This document shows positions 1-4,021 of a DNA stretch of 6,716 bases, piece after piece. The position numbers were made by a program, and so were the translations under genes. The first letter of the stretch is position 1, and each line of letters begins with the position of its first letter. Under the pieces are notes generated by a model that searched no databases, was not told where the DNA came from, and worked only from the letters and a program-made list of their open reading frames with translations. Source of the DNA: an uncultured Pseudomonadota bacterium (GTDB lineage Bacteria; Pseudomonadota; Gammaproteobacteria; Methylococcales; Methylomonadaceae); assembly GCA_903931355.1 (NCBI GenBank), contig CAIZCB010000453.1:1-6716 (forward strand). Reading direction: 5' to 3'.

Positions 1-1310
1 ATGCCGCCTTGTCACAATCAAAACAGGTGATAGCGGCGTTTATCTTTGACCCGCAACAAATCCAGCCTCACCCCTATCAAAGCCAAGCCGGTTTGCAATT
101 TATGCTGCAGGCCTTGGCGGATTTACAGCAACAATTAGCCGAGCACAACGGCAAACTGTATCTGTTTCATAGCCAACCGATTGAGCTAATTAGCCAGTTA
201 AATGCCGAACATAAACTCGATGCGGTGTTTGTTAATCGCGATTACACCCCATTCAGCCGCCAACGCGATGCCGACTTATATCAGCATTGCCAACAACTAG
301 GCTTATCGTTTCACAGCCATAACGATCTGTTACTGAATCAACCAGAACAGCTGCTCAAAGCCAATGGCTCACCCTATCAAGTGTTTACGCCGTTTTATAA
401 CCGTGCCAAACAAAACCCAGTCGCGTTACCAACTGGCTTAACCAATGGTCAATTTTTCACAGCCAGTTCGCAATACGATCAGCCGCAATTACTCGACCAA
501 TTCAGAGCAGACAATAACAACCCTTTTCAAGGCGGCCGACAACAAGCTTTGGCAATCCTCAACGACTTACAACATTGCCAAAACTATGCCGAACAACGCG
601 ACTTCCCTGCCCTTGATGCCACCAGCAATCTCTCAGCGCATCTTAAATTTGGCTGCTGTTCGGTGCGGGAAGCGTTTTATGCGGTGTTGCACAATTTAGG
701 TAGCGAACACCCGCTGATTCGACAATTTTACTGGCGAGATTTTTTCAGCCACATTGCCTTTCATTACCCGCAAGTGTTTGGCCATGCCTTTAACAGTCGT
801 TACGACTCGATTAACTGGAGCAAAGACCAAGACCGCTTCTGGGCTTGGGCCAACGGTAAAACCGGTTTTCCAATTGTTGATGCCGGAATGCGGCAGTTGA
901 ATCGAACTGGTTGTATGCACAATCGATTGCGGATGATTACCGCCTCGTTTTTAGTTAAAGATTTGCACATTAGCTGGCGTTGGGGCGAACGCTATTTTGC
1001 CCAAAAACTGATTGATTACGACCCTTGTTTAAACAACGGCAACTGGCAATGGGCGGCCTCAACTGGCTGCGATGCTCAACCGTATTTTCGAATTTTTAAC
1101 CCTTGGCTCCAGCAACAAAAATTTGACCCAGATTGTCTGTACATCAAACGCTGGTTACCGGAATTGCAAAGCTTTAGTCCAAAAGCGATTCACAACTGGC
1201 AAAATAGCCCGTTAGCTGGCGATTACCCACCGCCAATAGTCGATCACAGCCAACAAAGCCAAGCTATCAAAGCGATTTTCAAAGCCCTCAACCCATTAGG
1301 AACCGATTGA
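1..1310 (+). CDS. phrB: Deoxyribodipyrimidine photolyase, class I (5' end cut by window edge)
   Basis: Flavoenzyme that uses light-driven electron transfer from FADH- to split cyclobutane pyrimidine dimers; cytoplasmic DNA repair. The frame is open from base 3. A TTG at 9 is not the real start: the visible chain begins in the middle of the N-terminal antenna domain (VIAAFIFDPQQ), so the usual opening with the WFRxDLRxxDN motif, roughly 25-30 residues, lies upstream of the window. C-terminal FAD/DNA-binding signatures are complete: KTGFPIVDAGMRQLN (from about 858), MHNRLRM (915), NNGNWQWAASTG (1032) and PYFRIFNP. The tryptophans matching E. coli W306, W359 and W382 are at 816, 975 and 1044, with exactly the same spacings (53 and 23 residues), and the W384 equivalent is at 1050. 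The residue before MHNR is Cys, where E. coli has Trp338. The stop overlaps the lipocalin start. A cryptochrome-like role is less likely given the intact repair motifs. Confidence 0.95.
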   Translation, partial: AALSQSKQVIAAFIFDPQQIQPHPYQSQAGLQFMLQALADLQQQLAEHNGKLYLFHSQPIELISQLNAEHKLDAVFVNRDYTPFSRQRDADLYQHCQQLGLSFHSHNDLLLNQPEQLLKANGSPYQVFTPFYNRAKQNPVALPTGLTNGQFFTASSQYDQPQLLDQFRADNNNPFQGGRQQALAILNDLQHCQNYAEQRDFPALDATSNLSAHLKFGCCSVREAFYAVLHNLGSEHPLIRQFYWRDFFSHIAFHYPQVFGHAFNSRYDSINWSKDQDRFWAWANGKTGFPIVDAGMRQLNRTGCMHNRLRMITASFLVKDLHISWRWGERYFAQKLIDYDPCLNNGNWQWAASTGCDAQPYFRIFNPWLQQQKFDPDCLYIKRWLPELQSFSPKAIHNWQNSPLAGDYPPPIVDHSQQSQAIKAIFKALNPLGTD

Positions 1311-1822
1311 TGCGATTTATCTTAATTTTGATCTGTAGTTTATTGACTGCCTGCACCGGAATTCCCGAAGGCGTGAAAGTGGTCGATGGTTTTGAGTTAA
1401 ACCGTTACTTAGGCACTTGGTACGAAATCGCCCGTTTGGACCACAGTTTTGAACGCGGCCTAAGCGATATTCGCGCCGAATACAGCCTTAATCCTGACGG
1501 TACGGTTAAAGTGTTAAATACCGGCTTTGACAGCGAACAAGGCGAACGCCAAACCGCGATTGGCCAAGCGCATTTTGTCGGCAGTGCGGATATTGGCAGC
1601 TTAGAAGTCTCATTTTTCGGCCCATTTTATGGCGCTTACAACATCATCGCTTTAGACAAAAAAACCTACCGCTACGCGATGATTGCTGGGCCTAATCGGG
1701 ATTATTTATGGATTTTGGCTCGCACGCCAACGCTGGATAAAGCCACCTTGCAAGACTTAGTCGCACCAGCGGCGGAATTGGGTTTTGCGACTGAGCAGTT
1801 GATTTATGATCAGCATCGGTAA
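1310..1822 (+). CDS. blc: Outer-membrane lipocalin lipoprotein, Blc type
   Basis: Bacterial lipocalin, a small beta-barrel tethered to the outer membrane; E. coli Blc binds lysophospholipids and is linked to envelope stress. I chose the ATG at 1310, whose A is also the last base of the photolyase TGA, giving a 170-residue product; a TTG at 1307 in the same frame is a worse start. Residues 1-15 form a lipoprotein signal: Arg2, a hydrophobic run, and lipobox L12-T13-A14-C15. The residue after Cys15 is Thr, not Asp, so Lol sorting to the outer membrane is expected. The lipocalin signature GTWYEIARLDHSFERG (about residues 36-51) closely matches Blc, and YxWILARTP near the C-terminus fits the last barrel strands. 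No separate promoter is visible, so it is probably cotranscribed and translationally coupled with the photolyase. A REP pair and a strong terminator follow. Confidence 0.95.
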   Translation: MRFILILICSLLTACTGIPEGVKVVDGFELNRYLGTWYEIARLDHSFERGLSDIRAEYSLNPDGTVKVLNTGFDSEQGERQTAIGQAHFVGSADIGSLEVSFFGPFYGAYNIIALDKKTYRYAMIAGPNRDYLWILARTPTLDKATLQDLVAPAAELGFATEQLIYDQHR

Positions 1823-1844
1823 ATACCTAAGCTCGGCGTGAAAC

Positions 1845-1935
1845 GTAGGCCAGAATAAGCGCAGCGTTTCTGGCAGAAAGCTTGATTGACAACCATAAGC
1901 CTTCCGCCGGAAACGCTGCGCTTATTTCGGCCTAC
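1845..1935. repeat. REP pair (BIME-like inverted repeat), copy 1
   Basis: A 91-bp element: a 30-bp left arm starting GTAGGCC, a 31-bp spacer, and a 30-bp right arm ending GGCCTAC that is the near-complement of the left. Each arm alone is a REP-like palindrome (in the left arm GCCAGAA pairs with TTCTGGC) led by the GTAG tetranucleotide typical of REPs mobilised by RAYT (Y1 transposase-like) proteins. The spacer adds an AAGCTT/AAGCCTT stem, so the whole element can also fold as one long hairpin. The arm triplet in this copy is GCA (1861-1863), matched by TGC on the right. It sits 22 bp after the lipocalin stop, where it could protect mRNA 3' ends. No target-site duplication is evident. Confidence 0.9.
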
Positions 1936-1940
1936 CCCAA

Positions 1941-1985
1941 CAATCCATAAAAAGGCAGTCTTTAAGACTGCCTTTTTATGGATTG
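1941..1985 (+). terminator. Rho-independent terminator, perfect 20-bp stem, probably bidirectional
   Basis: The arm CAATCCATAAAAAGGCAGTC (1941-1960) is exactly complementary to 1966-1985, around the 5-base loop TTTAA. The GC-rich upper stem (GGCAGTC/GACTGCC) is followed by TTTTT on the + strand and, by symmetry, by TTTTT on the minus strand, so it can stop transcripts from either side. It ends the photolyase-lipocalin unit and insulates the toxin-antitoxin operon downstream. Its last three bases lie within the predicted -35 box of that operon. Confidence 0.88.
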
Positions 1986-2011
1986 TTTAGCTAATTATTT
2001 GCATATACAAT
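1983..2011 (+). promoter_or_regulatory. Predicted promoter of TA module 1
   Basis: TTGTTT (1983-1988) and TACAAT (2006-2011) are separated by 17 bp and fit sigma70 -35/-10 boxes. A start site about 7 bases past the -10 would be near 2018, on top of the toxin ATGs at 2015/2018, so the mRNA would be leaderless or nearly so. The 10-bp core TATACAATAA (2004-2013) recurs exactly upstream of the second toxin gene (2719-2728). Confidence 0.6.
2000..2009. promoter_or_regulatory. Candidate BrnA operator, module 1
   Basis: TGCATATACA is one mismatch from the perfect palindrome TGTATATACA and overlaps the -10 box. BrnA antitoxins, alone or complexed with BrnT, are known to repress their own operon. The matching position in module 2 (TGTTTATACA, 2715-2724) is also one mismatch from the same palindrome, at a different base. 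Assignment as an operator is inference. Confidence 0.4.
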
Positions 2012-2014
2012 AAA

Positions 2015-2305
2015 ATGATGAATAAGAAACTAATTTGGGATGAAAACAAACGCCAAGCCAATTTGCAAAAGCATGGTCTTGATTTTGCTGACGCCGACCA
2101 AGTTTTAGAATCACATTATCGTCTTGATATTGAAATTTGGCGAAGTAATGAATTAAGAACGGCATCCCTATCTTATGTATTGGGTGAGTTAGCCGTTTTA
2201 ATGGTTGTTCATACACAACGCGAACAGGCGACGCGCATTATTAGTTTTCGCCCAGCCAGTAGCAAAGAACGGGAGACCTATAATGAATGGCTCGAAAACC
2301 AATGA
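2015..2305 (+). CDS. brnT: BrnT-family toxin (DUF497), TA module 1
   Basis: BrnT toxins are small RelE-fold ribonucleases that block translation and are neutralised by BrnA. The 96-residue product has the family hallmarks: an opening WDENKRQANLQKHGLDF (about residues 8-24), a central NELRTAS segment, a hydrophobic strand ELAVLMVVHT, and the C-terminal RIISFRPASSKERETY, which matches the RIIS-x-R-x-A-xxx-E-xxx-Y pattern. Two adjacent ATGs (2015, 2018) are possible starts. Neither has a Shine-Dalgarno, and the predicted transcription start falls at about 2018, so leaderless translation is likely. The 3' end overlaps the antitoxin by 23 bases and carries its ribosome site. Family assignment is firm; toxicity is inferred from the family. 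Confidence 0.9.
   Translation: MMNKKLIWDENKRQANLQKHGLDFADADQVLESHYRLDIEIWRSNELRTASLSYVLGELAVLMVVHTQREQATRIISFRPASSKERETYNEWLENQ
2271..2275 (+). promoter_or_regulatory. Shine-Dalgarno fixing the antitoxin 1 start
   Basis: GGGAG lies 7 bases before the ATG at 2283, inside the toxin coding sequence. It supports 2283 over the in-frame ATG at 2307, which has no purine-rich site in front of it, and over any longer reading of the frame. Confidence 0.7.
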
Positions 2306-2585
2306 TATGAGCCGTGCAGAAGTATTAGCGGCTGTACGAGCAATAGCTAATGAAAAAGATTTTGTCTGGGATGGTATTGATGAAGACGACCGCCCACTCA
2401 CTGAGCAAGAGTTGCAAGCGGGGTTAGCACGCAGTCGTGGCAGACCAAGCGGATCAGACAAAACCCAAATTGCTTTACGGGTTGATAACAATGTCTTAGC
2501 CGCATTTAAAGCAACCGGTAAAGGTTGGCAAACTCGTATGAACGAGGCGTTACGAGACTGGCTTAATCACCATCAATCTATTTAG
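2283..2585 (+). CDS. brnA: BrnA-family antitoxin, TA module 1
   Basis: Antitoxin of the upstream BrnT-type toxin; it binds the toxin and represses the operon. It has 100 residues from the ATG at 2283, supported by GGGAG 7 bases upstream, and overlaps the toxin by 23 bases in another frame. The acidic N-terminal half (residues about 20-50, WDGIDEDDRPLTEQEL) is the probable toxin-binding region. The C-terminal half starts with GRPSGSDK, then a ribbon-helix-helix-like unit: strand QIALRVD, helix NNVLAAFKATG, then GWQTRMNEALRDWL, the BrnA signature. The TAG stop lies 3 bases before REP copy 2, within a 10-bp flank that is also present before REP copy 3. Confidence 0.9.
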   Translation: MNGSKTNDMSRAEVLAAVRAIANEKDFVWDGIDEDDRPLTEQELQAGLARSRGRPSGSDKTQIALRVDNNVLAAFKATGKGWQTRMNEALRDWLNHHQSI

Positions 2586-2588
2586 GCT

Positions 2589-2679
2589 GTAGGCCAGAAT
2601 AAGCACAGCGTTTCTGGCAGAAAGCTTGATTGACAGCCATAAGCCTTCCGCCAGAAACGCTGTGCTTATTCCGGCCTAC
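2589..2679. repeat. REP pair (BIME-like inverted repeat), copy 2
   Basis: Same 91-bp structure and orientation as copy 1 (GTAGGCC...GGCCTAC, 30+31+30). The variable arm triplet is ACA (2605-2607), answered by TGT on the right arm (2661-2663), so the arms stay complementary although the sequence differs from copy 1. It lies between TA modules 1 and 2 and has no T-tract after it, so it is not a standard terminator. The 10 bases before it (TATTTAGGCT) are shared with copy 3 but not with copy 1. Confidence 0.9.
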
Positions 2680-2696
2680 GACTGCGATAATAAAAC

Positions 2697-2726
2697 TTGA
2701 TACCCCCACGTTTCTGTTTATACAAT
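2697..2726 (+). promoter_or_regulatory. Predicted promoter of TA module 2
   Basis: TTGATA (2697-2702) is followed after 18 bp by TACAAT (2721-2726), or after 16 bp by TATACA (2719). A start about 7 bases past TACAAT falls near 2733, directly before the toxin ATG at 2734, predicting a leaderless or near-leaderless mRNA as in module 1. ATACA (2720-2724) and TGTAT (2731-2735) form an additional 5-bp dyad reaching into the start codon. Confidence 0.6.
2715..2724. promoter_or_regulatory. Candidate BrnA operator, module 2
   Basis: TGTTTATACA differs by one base from the perfect palindrome TGTATATACA and overlaps the -10 region at the same relative position as in module 1. Taken together, the two near-palindromes support a shared antitoxin binding site; this is inference. 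Confidence 0.4.
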
Positions 2727-2733
2727 AACCTGT

Positions 2734-3006
2734 ATGATCATCGAATTCGATCCAGCAAAAAACGCCAAAAACATTACCGAGTGCGGCTTAGATTTTGGTT
2801 TTGTGGTGGATTTTGATTGGAGCACTGCCCAAATTGAACAAGATGACAGAAAGGATTACGGCGAAATACGCTATCAAGCAACCGGTTATCTGCAAGGCCG
2901 CTTAATGGTATTAGTATTCAAGCCTATTGAAGCAGGTATTCGGGTAATCAGTTTTCGTAAAGCCAACTCACGCGAGGTAAGACGCTATGAAACCAATAAA
3001 AATTGA
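2734..3006 (+). CDS. brnT: Divergent BrnT-like toxin (DUF497), TA module 2
   Basis: Probable RelE-fold ribonuclease toxin, 90 residues. The N-terminus MIIEFDPAKNAKNITECGLDF aligns with the WDENKxxxNxxKHGLDF opening of module 1, but the KHG is replaced by ECG, so the usual His is missing. A central GEIRYQATG, the strand GRLMVLVFKP, and the C-terminal IRVISFRKANSREVRRYE are family-like. It is clearly diverged from the toxin at 2015, so this is not a recent duplication. The start ATG has no Shine-Dalgarno and the predicted transcription start is adjacent to it. Its end overlaps the antitoxin by 20 bases. Whether it is still toxic without the His is not known from sequence. Confidence 0.87.
   Translation: MIIEFDPAKNAKNITECGLDFGFVVDFDWSTAQIEQDDRKDYGEIRYQATGYLQGRLMVLVFKPIEAGIRVISFRKANSREVRRYETNKN
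2974..2978 (+). promoter_or_regulatory. Shine-Dalgarno of antitoxin 2
   Basis: GAGGT, within GAGGTAAG, lies 8 bases before the ATG at 2987 and inside the toxin 2 coding sequence. It is a strong site, in contrast to the absence of one before the toxin. Confidence 0.7.
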
Positions 3007-3313
3007 TTGGGATTTTGTCGATTCACACCCTATGGCCGACAAACCTGACGATGACTCTCCAGAGCTGACCGAAGAGAACTTTGCCAGAATGCAGCGCGCT
3101 AGCTCCGTATTACCAGAAATATTCGGTGCTGAACTAGCTGCTGAGATGCTAAAACCTAAAGGCGGTCGCCCGCGCAAGGATAACCCAAAGGTTTTTGTAG
3201 GGATTCGCCTTGATACCGAGATTGTAGACTCTTTCAAAGCTAGCGGTCGCGGCTGGCAAACCCGCATGAATGACGCGTTGAAAGAATGGTTACGTGAGCA
3301 TTCGGCGGCTTGA
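2987..3313 (+). CDS. brnA: BrnA-family antitoxin, TA module 2
   Basis: Antitoxin partner of the divergent BrnT, 108 residues, with a GAGGT ribosome site 8 bases before the ATG. The N-terminal half (IDWDFVDSHP, then an acidic run DKPDDDSPELTEENF, then a helical segment to about residue 56) is unlike that of the module 1 antitoxin and should give partner specificity. The C-terminal half follows the same plan: GGRPRKDNPK, strand VFVGIRLD, helix TEIVDSFKASG, then GRGWQTRMNDALKEWL. Ten consecutive positions from the central GWQTRMN region match the module 1 antitoxin with only conservative changes. This suggests both recognise similar DNA. REP copy 3 begins 11 bases after the stop. Confidence 0.9.
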   Translation: MKPIKIDWDFVDSHPMADKPDDDSPELTEENFARMQRASSVLPEIFGAELAAEMLKPKGGRPRKDNPKVFVGIRLDTEIVDSFKASGRGWQTRMNDALKEWLREHSAA

Positions 3314-3324
3314 TTATTTAGGCT

Positions 3325-3415
3325 GTAGGCCAGAATAAGCCTAGCGTTTCTGGCAGAAAGCTTGATTGACAGCCATAAGCCTTCCGCCGGAAACGCTAGG
3401 CTTATTCCGGCCTAC
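3325..3415. repeat. REP pair (BIME-like inverted repeat), copy 3
   Basis: Third 91-bp copy, same orientation. The arm triplet is CTA (3341-3343), answered by TAG on the right arm (3397-3399), again preserving pairing. Only seven of 91 columns vary among the three copies, and four of those are the two paired columns. In this copy the right arm is a perfect 7-bp local stem (GCCGGAA/TTCCGGC). It closes the TA2 segment. Confidence 0.9.
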
Positions 3416-3500
3416 CCTTCATTGCCATATTCGCGAAGAATTAGGCATACGGTATAGGCTAAGATAAGCCCCCTCTTTCACTCTCATTTCTTCCACCACC
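3416..3500 (+). promoter_or_regulatory. Upstream region of the YaiI-family gene; promoter unclear
   Basis: This 85-bp gap must carry the promoter of the gene at 3501 unless transcription reads through from the TA module. The best -10-like boxes are TATAGG (3453-3458) and TAAGAT (3460-3465), with only poor -35 partners. The 30 bases before the ATG are pyrimidine-rich (CTTTCACTCTCATTTCTTCC) and offer no Shine-Dalgarno. Confidence 0.3.
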
Positions 3501-3947
3501 ATGCAAATCTGGGTTGATGCCGATGCTTGTCCAAAGGCGATAAAAGACATTCTTTACCGAGCCGCCGAGCGTACGCAAACCTCGGTGACTTTGGTTGCTA
3601 ATCAATACCTGCAAACCCCGCCTTCGCGTTACATCAAGTTTTTACAAGTCCAATCCGGCTTCGACATTGCCGATAACGAGATTGTTAAACGCTTATCGGC
3701 TGGCGATTTGGTGATTACCGGCGATATTCCACTGGCCAACGACACTATTGATAAAGGCGCTCATGCCCTTAACCCACGCGGCGAACGCTATACCAAGGAA
3801 AACATTAAACAACGGCTGAATATGCGTGATTTTATGGACACGCTTAGAGCCAGCGGCATCGACACTGGCGGCTTGGCGGCGATGAGTCAGCGTGATGTAC
3901 AAGCTTTTGCTAATCAATTGGATAGTTTCTTAGCGCAAACACGCTAA
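3501..3947 (+). CDS. yaiI: YaiI/YqxD family protein (UPF0178, DUF188)
   Basis: 148 residues, about the family's usual length and very similar to E. coli YaiI throughout. The start is IWVDADACP (residues 3-11), followed by [33 protein letters not shown], the central [12 protein letters not shown] (about residues 68-79), then LNPRGERYT and [17 protein letters not shown]. The conserved acidic residues in DADACP and ITGDIPLA resemble the NYN/PIN-like nuclease fold suggested for this family, but no reaction has been firmly established and I do not claim one. The ATG matches the family N-terminus exactly although no Shine-Dalgarno is visible. No terminator follows; 71 bases downstream the ATPase gene begins in the same direction, so read-through is possible. 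Confidence 0.95.
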   Translation: MQIWVDADACPKAIKDILYRAAERTQTSVTLVANQYLQTPPSRYIKFLQVQSGFDIADNEIVKRLSAGDLVITGDIPLANDTIDKGAHALNPRGERYTKENIKQRLNMRDFMDTLRASGIDTGGLAAMSQRDVQAFANQLDSFLAQTR

Positions 3948-3990
3948 TGATCGCTAACCGCTAGTTTCAAACCTCAAAACTTGCTAGGTT

Positions 3991-4021
3991 CATCGCTTAA
4001 ACAACTGCGGTTTAAGCGATG
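3991..4021 (+). promoter_or_regulatory. Perfect 12-bp hairpin that includes the ATPase start codon
   Basis: CATCGCTTAAAC (3991-4002) and GTTTAAGCGATG (4010-4021) are exact complements around the 7-base loop AACTGCG. The last three bases of the right arm are the ATG of the ATPase, and no Shine-Dalgarno lies outside the stem. In mRNA this would hide the start codon; in DNA the dyad could instead bind a dimeric regulator. There is no T-tract after it, so it is not a standard terminator for the gene upstream. Confidence 0.75.

Noticed and set aside
9..11. TTG at 9 as the photolyase start codon
   Set aside because: The frame is open to the window edge, and the protein from here lacks the first strand and helix of the photolyase antenna domain; the gene begins before the window.
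696..920. Minus-strand open frame inside the photolyase, and the + frame at 445-699
   Set aside because: Both lie wholly within well-conserved photolyase sequence and have no recognisable product.
2205..2282. Longer antitoxin 1 from an in-frame start at 2205
   Set aside because: The extra 26 residues overlap the toxin, have no family similarity, and the clear Shine-Dalgarno belongs to the ATG at 2283.
1845..3415. Integron attC sites with TA gene cassettes
   Set aside because: Spaced palindromes after TA genes suggest this, but the elements start GTAGG and end CCTAC, lack the RYYYAAC/GTTRRRY core sites, and are almost identical to one another, as REP pairs are and attC sites usually are not.
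1845..3415. CRISPR array
   Set aside because: Only three repeats of 91 bp separated by about 650 bp containing genes; the repeat and spacer sizes do not fit CRISPR.
3991..4021. Terminator of the yaiI-family gene
   Set aside because: The stem is A/T-rich near the loop, has no T-tract, and its arm contains the start codon of the next gene.
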